Assembly: GCA_020631395.1 (NCBI GenBank) | Contig: JAHDHI010000005.1 | Span: 31,036-95,035 of the forward strand | Direction: 5' to 3' | Origin: Bizionia sp. | GTDB taxonomy: Bacteria; Bacteroidota; Bacteroidia; Flavobacteriales; Flavobacteriaceae | Length of the DNA: 64,000 nucleotides | Shown here: piece by piece, positions 28,018 through 37,257 of the stretch | How positions within the stretch are numbered: position 1 is the first letter of the stretch | Layout: each line of letters opens with the position of its first letter | Notes under the pieces: model-generated | What the model was told of the DNA's origin: nothing | Seen by the model: the letters and a program-made list of their open reading frames with translations, nothing else | The model's database searches: none | Program-made: the position numbers and the translations under genes

Positions 28018-28734
28018 ATGAGAAAACTACTTATTTTATTTACCCTTTTACTTGTAGCCAATACGAGTTCTGCACAATTATTCACCAAAGAAAAAGTACA
28101 GAACAATCAAAACATGGACAAAAAACAGTTGAGTTGGGGGTATTATTTTGGAGTTAACAATCTAGATTTCAAATTTGATTACAATGACAACAAAGGTGAC
28201 ATCACGACATTGAAGTCAACGGGTTTCAATGTCGGATTGGTCGGTGATTTTCGTGTTAACGACTACGTCAATTTGAGGCTGGAGCCAGGATTGGTAATCA
28301 CTACGAGGGAACTAATGTATCCCGAAAATTATTTTGAAGGCATTCCAGATACAAACGATTCTGATTTTTTGAGAGAGGTGAAATCCACATATGTCTATTT
28401 GCCACTATTGATGAGGCTATCCACCAAGCGTCTTAACAACTTCAAACCCTTTATCACTTTTGGGATTGCCACGTCCTTAAATCTCTCAAGCAATGAAAAA
28501 AATCCAGATGACAATAGCAATGGGGAATTTAGAACCAAGAAAAACGTATTGTTCTATGACATCGGTTTTGGAATAGATTTTTATTTGTATTGGTTTAAAT
28601 TCACTCCATCCATTCGAGGTGTCTTTGCCATCAATGACGAACTGGTTAGAGATGTAGACCCAAATAGTCCATGGACTAGCAACGTCAACTCCATGAAAAC
28701 TCGTGGTGTCTTCATCAATCTTACTTTCAGATAG
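28018..28734 (+). CDS. porT: PorT-family outer membrane protein (T9SS/gliding)
   Basis: The 238-residue protein has a signal peptide ending near NTSSAQ (about residue 19) and a beta-barrel body with alternating aromatic strands. It starts WGYYFGVNNLDFKF and ends in a terminal Phe-Arg strand (GVFINLTFR). PorT is required for type IX secretion in Porphyromonas, and the homologue SprT in Flavobacterium. The position directly after ubiE is, to my knowledge, the usual flavobacterial arrangement and supports the assignment. Confidence 0.85.
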   Translation: MRKLLILFTLLLVANTSSAQLFTKEKVQNNQNMDKKQLSWGYYFGVNNLDFKFDYNDNKGDITTLKSTGFNVGLVGDFRVNDYVNLRLEPGLVITTRELMYPENYFEGIPDTNDSDFLREVKSTYVYLPLLMRLSTKRLNNFKPFITFGIATSLNLSSNEKNPDDNSNGEFRTKKNVLFYDIGFGIDFYLYWFKFTPSIRGVFAINDELVRDVDPNSPWTSNVNSMKTRGVFINLTFR

Positions 28735-28745
28735 CCTTTATTTTT

Positions 28746-29465
28746 TTAGCTTCTTTTAAATTCACTTAAAATAATTGCTGTTGCTGTAGCCACATTCAGG
28801 CTTTCCGTAGCTTGCAAAGCTCCAAAACGAGGTATGGCAATTTTTTGAGTTACCAATTTCCCTATGGCTTCGGAAATACCATTTGCCTCATTTCCAAAAA
28901 CCAAAACCCCTTTGTTTGGCAATGTAGTCTCATACACGTTCTCACCATCCATAAAAGTACCATAGACTTCATTTCTTGTCGTTTTCAAAAAAGATTCCAA
29001 ATCCATATAATTGATGTTCACTCTTGTAATCGAACCCATAGTTGCTTGTATTACTTTTGGATTGTAGCAATCCACAGTATCCATACTGCATATTAGATCT
29101 TTAATCCCAAACCAATCGCAAAGTCGTATTATGGTTCCTAGATTCCCGGGGTCACGAACAGCATCCAATGCTACAACCAACTCCTTTTCATCTATCTTTT
29201 CAACCTCTGGAATCTTGAAAAGTGCCAATGCATTGTTGGGTGTCGTTAAAAAACTTATCTTTTTTAATTCAGCATCGGTAACAATAGTTTCAATATTGGC
29301 ATCAATGTTGAAGGAAGTAACACTAAACACATGATGCAGTTTTAAAGGTGACTCCATGAGTTCGTTTATTACTTTAATGCCTTCAGCAACAAAAAAACCA
29401 TCTTGAAGTCTATATTTTTTTTGCTTTAAGCGCGTTATTAGTTTTATTTGGCTTTTTGATAGCAT
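28746..29465 (-). CDS. SpoU/TrmH-family RNA 2'-O-methyltransferase
   Basis: The 239-residue protein has an N-terminal L30e-like substrate-binding region (about 1-90) and a C-terminal SPOUT knot domain. The three SpoU motifs are visible: LDAVRDPGNLGTIIRLCDWF, LVFGNEANGIS and IPRFGALQATESLNVATATA. It probably 2'-O-methylates rRNA or tRNA; the target nucleotide is unknown. It is divergent from the TamL-like gene and convergent with porT with 11 bp between the stops. Confidence 0.9.
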   Translation of the reverse strand: MLSKSQIKLITRLKQKKYRLQDGFFVAEGIKVINELMESPLKLHHVFSVTSFNIDANIETIVTDAELKKISFLTTPNNALALFKIPEVEKIDEKELVVALDAVRDPGNLGTIIRLCDWFGIKDLICSMDTVDCYNPKVIQATMGSITRVNINYMDLESFLKTTRNEVYGTFMDGENVYETTLPNKGVLVFGNEANGISEAIGKLVTQKIAIPRFGALQATESLNVATATAIILSEFKRS

Positions 29466-29557
29466 TTAAAAAATGTATTTTTGAATCCACAGTAATTCAA
29501 ATTATAAAGAAATCTCAAAATCAATACTTTTAATTAATCATTTTAAGGGCAAGCTAT

Positions 29558-32089
29558 TTGAAACAACAGCATTCAAAAATACTACTAATTATTGTAACTA
29601 TAAGCTTATTGACGGCTTGTAATTCTGTTAAACGAGTAGCCTCGGACGAACACCTATTGACGAATACCTCTCTTTTGGTAAATGATAAAAAAGTGAAGAG
29701 TGAAGCCATCAAGAACTTGTTGTACCAAAGACCCAACAAAAAACTGCCATTTTTAAACACTCCTCTAAGGCTTTACATTTACAATACTGCAAGACCAAAC
29801 ATAGATTCCATTTTGAATGCGAGGTTGGCCAACAACCCAAAAAAGAGAAAAAGATTGGAGCGCTTCTTGTCCAAAAAACAATTGGATAAATATCTTCGAT
29901 CCAGGAAAAGCTTCAACAACTGGATAAAAAAGACTGGTGAAGCGCCTGTCGTGGTTAACGACACGCTTACCAAAAAATCTTTGAAACGCTTAGAGAGCTA
30001 TTATTGGAACAATGGTTGGTTCGATGTCAAATCTTCTTCTAAAACAAATCGAGGAGACAACCAAAGAGCTACAATAGACTATTCGATAACAACAGGAAAA
30101 CCATACACCATAGATTCCCTCTCAACAAGGATAGCTTCACCTGTTGTAGACTCCATTTTTAAAACCATAGAGAAGAACTCTGCCATAAAGTTGGGAGAGC
30201 AATATAGAACGCAATCCGTCTTGGCGGAAAAAGACAGGATTACCAATGCGATGAGAAACTCTGGAGTCTATCACTTTTCCCAAGATTATTTTAACTTTGA
30301 GGTAGATACCTTTGGAAAAACAAAAAAAGTAAAAATAGATGTACAAATCACGGATAGAGCAATCAGACTGGAGGATACCTTGCTTAGGACTCCTTTCAAG
30401 GTTTACAAGGTAAAAGACGTAAACATCTATACCAATAGTGCCTTTGAAAACAAGGACAAACCCATTGTGGATTCGACTCATTACAATGGCTTCAACATTT
30501 ATAGCATTGAAAAACTACGTTACAACCCAAAAACACTTACAGATGCCATTTTCATTACACCAAATAGCATTTTCAAAGACATCAATAGGCCAAGAACCTC
30601 ACGAAGAATTAGTGATTTAAAAACATTTAGGTATCCTCGGATCGACTATATAGAAAACCCGGATACGACATTGACTGCCAATATTTTTCTAAACCCTCTA
30701 AAAAAGTTCTCCTTGGGGTTTAGTGCCGAAGCCTCACAAAGCAACATCCAATCGGTAGGTTTTTCCTTGAATCCAAGTTTGATTCTCAGAAACCTTTTTA
30801 GAGGAGCAGAAACCCTTGAGATTTCGGGAATAGGATCCATTGGTGCTTCAAAAGATGGTGCCAATGATCGCGATCAGTTTTTTGACATCAATGAGATTGG
30901 GGCCAATTTAAACTTAACCATACCTAGATTGTTTTCCCCTTTCAATACAGAGAAGATCATCCCCAATTACATGTTTCCAAGTACAAGAATTAGCATGGCG
31001 GCAACGAGTCAAACCAACATTGGTTTGGACAAACAGACATTTACTGGAACCTTTAACTATAGATGGTACCCGAACACAAGTGTCACAAACAGATTTGATC
31101 TATTCAACATACAGTTTGTCAAAAACTTAAACACGTCCAATTACTTTGGAGTTTATAAAAGTTCATACAACACCTTAAATGACATAGCCATAAATTCTGG
31201 CTACATAAATTCTGGAGAATCTTTGTCAATCCCCACTCAAGCGAATCAATTCTTGACTGATGCAACTAGTGGTAGTTTGGGTTCATCCATCTCCGCTTCG
31301 GATCTGCAATCTGTAAACTCCATAAATGAAAGGAAGAACAGATTGACTGAGGACAACCTTATATTTTCATCCAGTTTCAATTATGTAAACGACAAGCGTG
31401 ACAATCTCTTTGATAACGACTTTTCCATTTTTAGATTAAAATTGGAATTGGCAGGAAACATGTTTGCCGCCACCTCCAAGCTATTGAACCTCAAGAAGAA
31501 CGAGGACGACAAATACGAGCTCTTCAATGTTGCTTATTCTCAATATGTAAAAACAGAATTGGATTATATCAAATACTGGGATTTGGGCAACAAGAACGTA
31601 CTAGCCGTACGTTCCTTCTTTGGAATAGCAATTCCGTTTGGAAATTCGACAAACATACCTTTCTCCAAAAGTTTTTTTGCAGGAGGAGCCAACGACAACC
31701 GTGCATGGACAGCCTATAATCTTGGTCCTGGAAGTTCGGAAACCACAAACGAATTCAACGAAGCCAATTTAAAGATTGCATTGAGTGCCGAAAGACGATT
31801 CAATATTTTTGGAGCCTTGAATGGTGCTCTTTTCATAGATGCGGGAAATATTTGGAATGTTTTGGATGATGTGGAGGATGACTCTGCCACATTCAACTCT
31901 TTTTCTTCTTTGAAGGACATAGCCATTGGAACTGGTTTTGGATTGCGTTGGGACTTTAACTTCTTTGTCCTAAGAGGAGACATTGGCTTTAAAACCTACG
32001 ACCCATCCTATAAAGACAGAAACCGATGGCTCAATGATTACAACTTCTCAAATGCGGTCTACAACATAGGTATAAACTATCCTTTTTAA
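29558..32089 (+). CDS. tamL: TamL-like BamA/TamA family outer membrane lipoprotein
   Basis: The 843-residue protein starts at a TTG. No in-frame ATG fits, and the TTG start gives a clean lipoprotein signal with lipobox LLTAC (Cys21). POTRA-like segments fill roughly residues 40-380, and the C-terminal half is an Omp85 beta-barrel ending in a terminal aromatic strand (IGINYPF). The barrel contains FAGGANDNRAWTAYNLGPG, the loop-6-like motif of Omp85 proteins. In Bacteroidetes lipid-anchored TamA relatives are called TamL and take part in outer membrane biogenesis. The gene heads a conserved-looking block with fba, accD, rpsO and pnp. Confidence 0.88.
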   Translation: MKQQHSKILLIIVTISLLTACNSVKRVASDEHLLTNTSLLVNDKKVKSEAIKNLLYQRPNKKLPFLNTPLRLYIYNTARPNIDSILNARLANNPKKRKRLERFLSKKQLDKYLRSRKSFNNWIKKTGEAPVVVNDTLTKKSLKRLESYYWNNGWFDVKSSSKTNRGDNQRATIDYSITTGKPYTIDSLSTRIASPVVDSIFKTIEKNSAIKLGEQYRTQSVLAEKDRITNAMRNSGVYHFSQDYFNFEVDTFGKTKKVKIDVQITDRAIRLEDTLLRTPFKVYKVKDVNIYTNSAFENKDKPIVDSTHYNGFNIYSIEKLRYNPKTLTDAIFITPNSIFKDINRPRTSRRISDLKTFRYPRIDYIENPDTTLTANIFLNPLKKFSLGFSAEASQSNIQSVGFSLNPSLILRNLFRGAETLEISGIGSIGASKDGANDRDQFFDINEIGANLNLTIPRLFSPFNTEKIIPNYMFPSTRISMAATSQTNIGLDKQTFTGTFNYRWYPNTSVTNRFDLFNIQFVKNLNTSNYFGVYKSSYNTLNDIAINSGYINSGESLSIPTQANQFLTDATSGSLGSSISASDLQSVNSINERKNRLTEDNLIFSSSFNYVNDKRDNLFDNDFSIFRLKLELAGNMFAATSKLLNLKKNEDDKYELFNVAYSQYVKTELDYIKYWDLGNKNVLAVRSFFGIAIPFGNSTNIPFSKSFFAGGANDNRAWTAYNLGPGSSETTNEFNEANLKIALSAERRFNIFGALNGALFIDAGNIWNVLDDVEDDSATFNSFSSLKDIAIGTGFGLRWDFNFFVLRGDIGFKTYDPSYKDRNRWLNDYNFSNAVYNIGINYPF

Positions 32090-32168
32090 CACAAAAAAAA
32101 GGGTATTCAACTATAACGTTTTCGGTCTTTTATCTCTATTTTTCATAACAAACAATCAAAAAAATGAT

Positions 32169-32176
32169 TACTTTTG
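32169..32176 (+). promoter_or_regulatory. Putative -7 box of the aldolase gene
   Basis: TACTTTTG matches TAnnTTTG, 31 nt upstream of the start codon. Confidence 0.45.
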
Positions 32177-32207
32177 AGGCTTAATTTTTCAACTTAAAAA
32201 CTAAAAA

Positions 32208-33275
32208 ATGTCACACCAGATAAAACCAGGAGTAGCTACAGGAAAGGAAGTTCAAGCCATCTTTAAATTAGCAAAGGAAAAAGGATTTGCTTTACCAGCA
32301 GTAAATGTTGTAGGGTCAAACTCCATCAATGGTGTTCTAGAAACAGCAGCAGCCTTAAATGCCCCAGTAATTATCCAATTCTCAAATGGTGGTGGCGTAT
32401 TCAATGCAGGAAAGAGTTTGAGTAACGACAATCAAAAAGCAGCAATCCTTGGGTCCATAGCTGGTGCAAAACACGTACATCTAATGGCAGAGGCATATGG
32501 CGTCCCAGTAATTTTGCATACAGATCACTGTGCCAAGAAACTACTACCTTGGATCGATGGCCTATTGGATGCCAGTGAAGCGCATTTCAAAGCAACAGGC
32601 AAACCTTTGTATAGTTCGCACATGATAGACTTGAGTGAAGAACCTCTTGAGGAAAACATAGAAATATGCAAGAACTATTTGGAACGTATGAGCAAAATGG
32701 GAATGACGTTGGAAATAGAATTGGGAATCACAGGAGGAGAAGAAGATGGTGTGGACAATAGTGATGTTGACGAATCCAAATTATACACGCAACCAGAGGA
32801 AGTGGCATACGCCTTTGAAGAATTGAGCAAGGTAAGCGACCAATTTACAATTGCTGCCGCTTTTGGAAATGTTCATGGTGTCTACAAGCCAGGTAACGTG
32901 AAATTGACTCCGAAGATCCTTAAGAACTCCCAAGAGCACATTTCTGAAAAATACAACGTACCTCACAACCACATTGACTTTGTCTTTCACGGAGGATCTG
33001 GTTCCACAGTAGAAGAAATTCGTGAAGCCATCGGTTATGGTGTAATAAAGATGAATATCGATACCGACATGCAATATGCGTTTTCATCTGGAGTAAGAGA
33101 TTACATGAAAGAAAAAGAGGCCTATTTGCAAACTCAAATAGGAAACCCGGATGGTGCAGAGATTCCAAATAAAAAACATTACGATCCAAGAGTTTGGTTA
33201 CGCAAGGGTGAAATTAGTTTTGTAGAGAGACTAAAAAAGGCCTTTGAAGACCTTAACAATGTAAATACTTTATAA
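32208..33275 (+). CDS. fbaA: Class II fructose-bisphosphate aldolase
   Basis: This zinc enzyme cleaves or forms fructose-1,6-bisphosphate in glycolysis and gluconeogenesis. The 355-residue protein matches the long (class IIA, E. coli FbaA-like) form. The zinc and catalytic motif HTDHCAKK, the segment ELGITGGEEDGVDNS and the zinc His in VFHGGSGS are all present, and NIDTDMQYAFSSG closes the active site. The next gene, accD, starts 170 bp downstream with its own putative promoter. Confidence 0.96.
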   Translation: MSHQIKPGVATGKEVQAIFKLAKEKGFALPAVNVVGSNSINGVLETAAALNAPVIIQFSNGGGVFNAGKSLSNDNQKAAILGSIAGAKHVHLMAEAYGVPVILHTDHCAKKLLPWIDGLLDASEAHFKATGKPLYSSHMIDLSEEPLEENIEICKNYLERMSKMGMTLEIELGITGGEEDGVDNSDVDESKLYTQPEEVAYAFEELSKVSDQFTIAAAFGNVHGVYKPGNVKLTPKILKNSQEHISEKYNVPHNHIDFVFHGGSGSTVEEIREAIGYGVIKMNIDTDMQYAFSSGVRDYMKEKEAYLQTQIGNPDGAEIPNKKHYDPRVWLRKGEISFVERLKKAFEDLNNVNTL

Positions 33276-33293
33276 AATTATGATGGTGTTACT

Positions 33294-33323
33294 GCAAAAT
33301 TAAAAACAAAACTTTAATTTTGC
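33294..33323. promoter_or_regulatory. Inverted repeat overlapping the accD -7 box
   Basis: GCAAAATTAAA (33294-33304) and TTTAATTTTGC (33313-33323) are exact reverse complements with an 8-nt loop. No T run follows, so an operator or an mRNA leader structure is as likely as a terminator for the aldolase gene. Confidence 0.45.
33315..33322 (+). promoter_or_regulatory. Putative -7 box of accD
   Basis: TAATTTTG matches TAnnTTTG, about 123 nt upstream of accD, and lies inside the second arm of the inverted repeat at 33294-33323. Confidence 0.4.
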
Positions 33324-33413
33324 ATCTGGACTTTAGTCAATTTCTTTATGTATTCAACATTTAAGAACAGACTAAATCTGTAACACAAACGATGTAAAGA
33401 TCATTGAATCTGA

Positions 33414-33439
33414 AATCGTAAATCATTAAATCGTAAATC
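33414..33439 (+). repeat. Short direct repeat upstream of accD
   Basis: AATCGTAAATC occurs at 33414-33424 and again at 33429-33439, immediately before the accD start at 33446. The surrounding bases continue the same pattern imperfectly. It looks like a small simple-sequence array in the 5' leader. Confidence 0.55.
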
Positions 33440-33445
33440 GATATT

Positions 33446-34303
33446 ATGGCTTGGTTCAAAAGAAAAGAAAAAGGTATACAAACTACAACCGAAGAAAAAA
33501 AAGACATTCCTAAAGGATTGTGGTATAAATCTCCCACGGGAAAAGTTATAGATTCCAAAGAGTTGGAAAAAAACTTTTATGTAAGTCCGGAAGATGGCTA
33601 CCATGTAAGAATAGGAAGTAAGGAATACTTTGAAATACTATTTGACGACAATACATTCAAGGAGTTGGATGAAAATCTAACCTCCAAGGACCCTCTTAAA
33701 TTCGAGGACACAAAAAAATATCCAGACCGTTTGAAAGCGGCTCAAGACAAAACAAAGTTAAAAGATGCAGTACGCACGGCAGTAGGCAAGTCCAAAGGAG
33801 AAGATATGGTGATTGCCGCAATGGACTTTGGGTTCATAGGAGGATCCATGGGAAGTGTCGTTGGTGAAAAAATTGCAAGAGCTGCAGATTACGCCTTGAA
33901 AAACAAATTGCCTTTTATGATTATTTCAAAATCTGGAGGAGCCCGTATGATGGAAGCTGCCTTGTCTTTGATGCAGTTGGCGAAGACATCTTCCAAATTG
34001 GCGCAATTGGCAGAAGCTGGCTTACCATACATCTCATTGTGTACAGATCCCACAACTGGAGGAACAACTGCTTCCTTTGCCATGTTGGGAGACATAAACA
34101 TTGCTGAACCTGGAGCCTTGATAGGGTTTGCCGGACCAAGAATCGTTAGAGATACAACAGGAAAGGAACTTCCAGAAGGATTCCAAACTTCGGAATTTTT
34201 GTTGGAACACGGTTTCTTGGATTTCATATCCCAAAGAAAAGAGCTTAAAAACAGGATCAATCAATACATAGATTTGATAATGAACAGACCATTGAGGGCA
34301 TAA
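33446..34303 (+). CDS. accD: Acetyl-CoA carboxylase carboxyltransferase subunit beta
   Basis: This subunit forms the carboxyltransferase with AccA and makes malonyl-CoA for fatty acid synthesis. The 285-residue protein has the crotonase-like core with [37 protein letters not shown] and [13 protein letters not shown]. In E. coli the N-terminus carries a Cys4 zinc ribbon. Here the equivalent positions (about residues 26-52, [11 protein letters not shown] and [11 protein letters not shown]) contain no Cys at all. The only Cys is in the catalytic core, so the zinc has been lost although the fold region is kept. I believe this is shared by other flavobacterial AccD proteins. Confidence 0.95.
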   Translation: MAWFKRKEKGIQTTTEEKKDIPKGLWYKSPTGKVIDSKELEKNFYVSPEDGYHVRIGSKEYFEILFDDNTFKELDENLTSKDPLKFEDTKKYPDRLKAAQDKTKLKDAVRTAVGKSKGEDMVIAAMDFGFIGGSMGSVVGEKIARAADYALKNKLPFMIISKSGGARMMEAALSLMQLAKTSSKLAQLAEAGLPYISLCTDPTTGGTTASFAMLGDINIAEPGALIGFAGPRIVRDTTGKELPEGFQTSEFLLEHGFLDFISQRKELKNRINQYIDLIMNRPLRA

Positions 34304-34330
34304 CATTAACTCATACACTGTCAATACATT

Positions 34331-34372
34331 AAGCAGTTTTGAATAATACTATTCAAAACTGCTTTTATTTTT
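34331..34372 (+). terminator. Terminator of accD
   Basis: A perfect 15-bp stem (34331-34345 with 34350-34364, loop ATAC) is followed by a T-rich run, 28 nt past the accD stop. Confidence 0.9.
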
Positions 34373-34404
34373 AATTAAGGCAATAGTATTTCAATTAAAA
34401 TAAT

Positions 34405-34412
34405 TATATTTG
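34405..34412 (+). promoter_or_regulatory. Putative -7 box of rpsO
   Basis: TATATTTG matches TAnnTTTG and lies 54 nt upstream of the rpsO start chosen here. Confidence 0.5.
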
Positions 34413-34466
34413 CCGCTTGAAAGAAAAGCTTTCAACATACATAACAATCATTTAAATAATATTAGA

Positions 34467-34736
34467 ATGTATTTATCAAAAGAAGCAAAAGAAGAAATCT
34501 TCGCAAAACACGGTAAAGGAGGAAACGATACTGGAACTGCAGAAGGACAAATCGCGTTGTTCACGTACAGAATAAACCACTTGACTGAGCACTTGAAAAA
34601 CAATCGTAAAGATTACAACACAGAGCGTTCATTGGTAAAGTTGGTAGGTAAGAGAAGATCTCTACTGGATTACTTGACTAAGAAAGATGTCTTGAGATAT
34701 CGTGCGATAGTAAAAGAATTAGGATTAAGAAAATAA
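34467..34736 (+). CDS. rpsO: 30S ribosomal protein S15
   Basis: The 89-residue protein binds 16S rRNA in the central domain of the small subunit. The start at 34467 (MYLSKEAKEEIFAKHGKG) matches the family and its usual length of about 89; an upstream frame start would add 19 unrelated residues and overlap the promoter box. The core LVKLVGKRRSLLDYLTKKD is typical. A terminator separates it from pnp, as rpsO-pnp order is widely conserved. Confidence 0.97.
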   Translation: MYLSKEAKEEIFAKHGKGGNDTGTAEGQIALFTYRINHLTEHLKNNRKDYNTERSLVKLVGKRRSLLDYLTKKDVLRYRAIVKELGLRK

Positions 34737-34740
34737 TCAC

Positions 34741-34768
34741 AAAAAAGAGGCTTCGTGCCTCTTTTTTT
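34741..34768 (+). terminator. Terminator of rpsO
   Basis: The hairpin GAGGC-TTCGT-GCCTC is flanked by A-rich and T-rich runs, directly after the rpsO stop. It probably allows partial read-through into pnp. Confidence 0.85.
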
Positions 34769-34896
34769 GTTTATACAACGCAAACGAGAGCGTTAAAAAC
34801 TCGTATTGAAGAAGCTAATTACAGTTTTTCATTGGTCACACAACTACTACTACAACAACACAACGACCATTGTTTAATTAGAATTAAAAAACATTT

Positions 34897-37143
34897 ATGA
34901 TTCCAAAAGTTTTTAGAGAGGTCATAGACCTTGGTGATGGAAGAGAGATTTCCATCGAAACCGGAAAATTAGCAAAGCAGGCCCATGGTTCTGTTGTTGT
35001 TCAGTCAGGAAAATGCATGTTGTTATGTACAGTCGTTTCCAATTACAAGCAAAGTGATGTCGATTTCTTACCATTAACGGTAGATTATCGTGAAAAATTC
35101 GCAGCTGCTGGTCGTTACCCTGGAGGTTTCTTCAAAAGAGAGGCTAGACCAAGTGATGGCGAAGTATTGACCATGCGTTTGGTGGATCGTGTATTGCGTC
35201 CTTTGTTCCCAAAGGACTATCACTCGGAAACACAAGTGATGATTCAATTGATGTCTCATGATGAAGATGTCATGCCAGATGCCATGGCTGGTTTGGCCGC
35301 TTCTGCAGCCATTCAATTATCAGATTTCCCATTCGAATGCCCAATTTCCGAGGCTAGAGTAGGTCGAATCAACGGTGAATTCATAATCAACCCAACAAGG
35401 ACTCAGTTAGAAGAATCTGACATTGACATGATGATCGGGGCTTCTGCAGATTCCGTAATGATGGTTGAAGGTGAAATGGATGAGATTTCTGAAGAAGAAA
35501 TGATAGAAGCCATAAAATTTGCACATGAAGCCATAAAAGCACAATGTGCTGCTCAAGTAAAATTGGCTGAAGCTTTCGGAAAGAAAGAAGTTCGTGAATA
35601 TGATGGTGAAAGAGAAGACGCAGATCTTGCTCAAAAAATTCACGATATGGCATACGACAAGGTATATGCCGTAGCAAAGGCAGGATCTTCCAAAAAGGAA
35701 AGAAGTGCTGCATTTGGTGAAATCAAAGAAGAAATAAAAGCTACGTTCTCCGAAGAAGAATTGGAGGACATAGGTGGCTTGGTATCCAAATACTACAACA
35801 AAGCAGAAAAAGCTGCTGTTAGAGACTTAACATTAAATGAAGGACTGCGTCTTGATGGTCGTAAGACTGACGAGATCAGACCAATATGGTGTGAAGTGGA
35901 CTATTTGCCATCGACACATGGTTCTTCAATATTTACTCGTGGGGAAACTCAAGCATTGGCTACCGTAACCTTGGGTACATCTAGAGAAGCAAACCAAATA
36001 GACATGCCGTCTCACGAAGGTGAAGAACGTTTTTACCTACACTATAACTTCCCTCCTTTTTCAACTGGAGAAGCCAGACCCATTAGAGGAACTTCTCGTC
36101 GTGAGGTAGGACATGGAAACTTGGCTCAACGCGCATTGAAAGGAATGGTCCCTGATGATTGTCCTTACACGGTACGTGTAGTGTCTGAAGTTTTGGAGTC
36201 CAATGGATCGTCGTCCATGGCAACCGTATGTTCTGGTACAATGGCATTGATGGATGCAGGTGTACAATTGAAGAAACCTGTTTCCGGTATTGCAATGGGA
36301 TTGATTTCCGATGCAGATTCTGGAAAGTACGCAGTATTGTCTGATATCTTGGGAGATGAAGATCACTTAGGTGATATGGATTTTAAAGTGACTGGAACTG
36401 GAGAAGGCATCACAGCTTGTCAAATGGACATCAAAGTGAAAGGATTGTCTTATGAAATCCTTGTGAATGCATTGAAACAAGCACGTGACGGACGTTTGCA
36501 CATCCTAGAAAAATTAACAGACACCATAGCACAACCTAATGACGATGTTAAGTCCCATGCTCCTAAAATGGTGACACGTACAATTCCTAACGAATTCATT
36601 GGTGCATTGATTGGACCTGGAGGAAAAGTGATTCAAGAACTTCAAAAAGAAACGAACACTACCATAGTAATCAATGAAGATCCGGTGACGGAAGAAGGCA
36701 TTGTTGAAATCTTGGGTACTGGTCAAGAAGGTATCGATGCCGTTCTAGCCAAAATAGATTCTTTGTTGTTCAAACCAGAAGTTGGTAGCGTTTATGAAGT
36801 TAAAGTCATTAAAATGCTTGATTTCGGCGCTGTCGTAGAATATATTGAAGCTCCAGGAAACGAAGTATTGCTTCACGTAAGTGAATTGGCATGGGAACGT
36901 ACTGAAAACGTAACTGATGTTGTTAACATGGGAGATGTCTTCGATGTAAAATACTTTGGTATCGACTCGAGAACACGCAAGGAAAAAGTATCTCGCAAAG
37001 CCATCTTGCCAAAACCTGAAGGTTATGTGGCAAGACCACCAAGAGACAATAATGGTGGACGCGACAACAGAGGTAGAGACAATCGCGGACGTGACAACAA
37101 GCGCCGTGACGATAGAAGACCTAGAGAAGATAAAAGGGACTAA
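34897..37143 (+). CDS. pnp: Polyribonucleotide nucleotidyltransferase (PNPase)
   Basis: This phosphorolytic 3'-5' exoribonuclease works in mRNA decay. The 748-residue protein has two RNase PH domains (about 10-230 and 310-545), with [20 protein letters not shown] in the first and the catalytic second domain containing [13 protein letters not shown] domain ([17 protein letters not shown]) and an S1 domain ([20 protein letters not shown]) follow. The C-terminal tail, about residues 715-748, is an Arg/Asp/Asn/Gly-rich repeat ([10 protein letters not shown]), probably a disordered RNA- or protein-binding tail. Confidence 0.97.
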   Translation: MIPKVFREVIDLGDGREISIETGKLAKQAHGSVVVQSGKCMLLCTVVSNYKQSDVDFLPLTVDYREKFAAAGRYPGGFFKREARPSDGEVLTMRLVDRVLRPLFPKDYHSETQVMIQLMSHDEDVMPDAMAGLAASAAIQLSDFPFECPISEARVGRINGEFIINPTRTQLEESDIDMMIGASADSVMMVEGEMDEISEEEMIEAIKFAHEAIKAQCAAQVKLAEAFGKKEVREYDGEREDADLAQKIHDMAYDKVYAVAKAGSSKKERSAAFGEIKEEIKATFSEEELEDIGGLVSKYYNKAEKAAVRDLTLNEGLRLDGRKTDEIRPIWCEVDYLPSTHGSSIFTRGETQALATVTLGTSREANQIDMPSHEGEERFYLHYNFPPFSTGEARPIRGTSRREVGHGNLAQRALKGMVPDDCPYTVRVVSEVLESNGSSSMATVCSGTMALMDAGVQLKKPVSGIAMGLISDADSGKYAVLSDILGDEDHLGDMDFKVTGTGEGITACQMDIKVKGLSYEILVNALKQARDGRLHILEKLTDTIAQPNDDVKSHAPKMVTRTIPNEFIGALIGPGGKVIQELQKETNTTIVINEDPVTEEGIVEILGTGQEGIDAVLAKIDSLLFKPEVGSVYEVKVIKMLDFGAVVEYIEAPGNEVLLHVSELAWERTENVTDVVNMGDVFDVKYFGIDSRTRKEKVSRKAILPKPEGYVARPPRDNNGGRDNRGRDNRGRDNKRRDDRRPREDKRD

Positions 37144-37163
37144 CAATTCTTTTCATATCAATC

Positions 37164-37199
37164 AAAAAAAACTCACAATTGAATTGTGAGTTTTTTTTT
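37164..37199 (+). terminator. Terminator of pnp
   Basis: The inverted repeat ACTCACAATT / AATTGTGAGT is flanked by A and T runs, about 20 nt past the pnp stop. It is symmetrical enough to work from either side. Confidence 0.9.
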
Positions 37200-37257
37200 G
37201 CTTTGACGCAACCTATTTTAAAATTGCAGTCTATAGGATATATAAAGAAAACTCATT

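Noticed and set aside
33414..33439. Start of a CRISPR array
   Set aside because: There are only two 11-bp copies with a 4-bp gap, no spacers and no cas genes in the window.
33446..34303. accD as a decaying gene because of the lost zinc ribbon
   Set aside because: The frame is intact, the catalytic motifs are complete and the length is normal; only the zinc ligands are gone.
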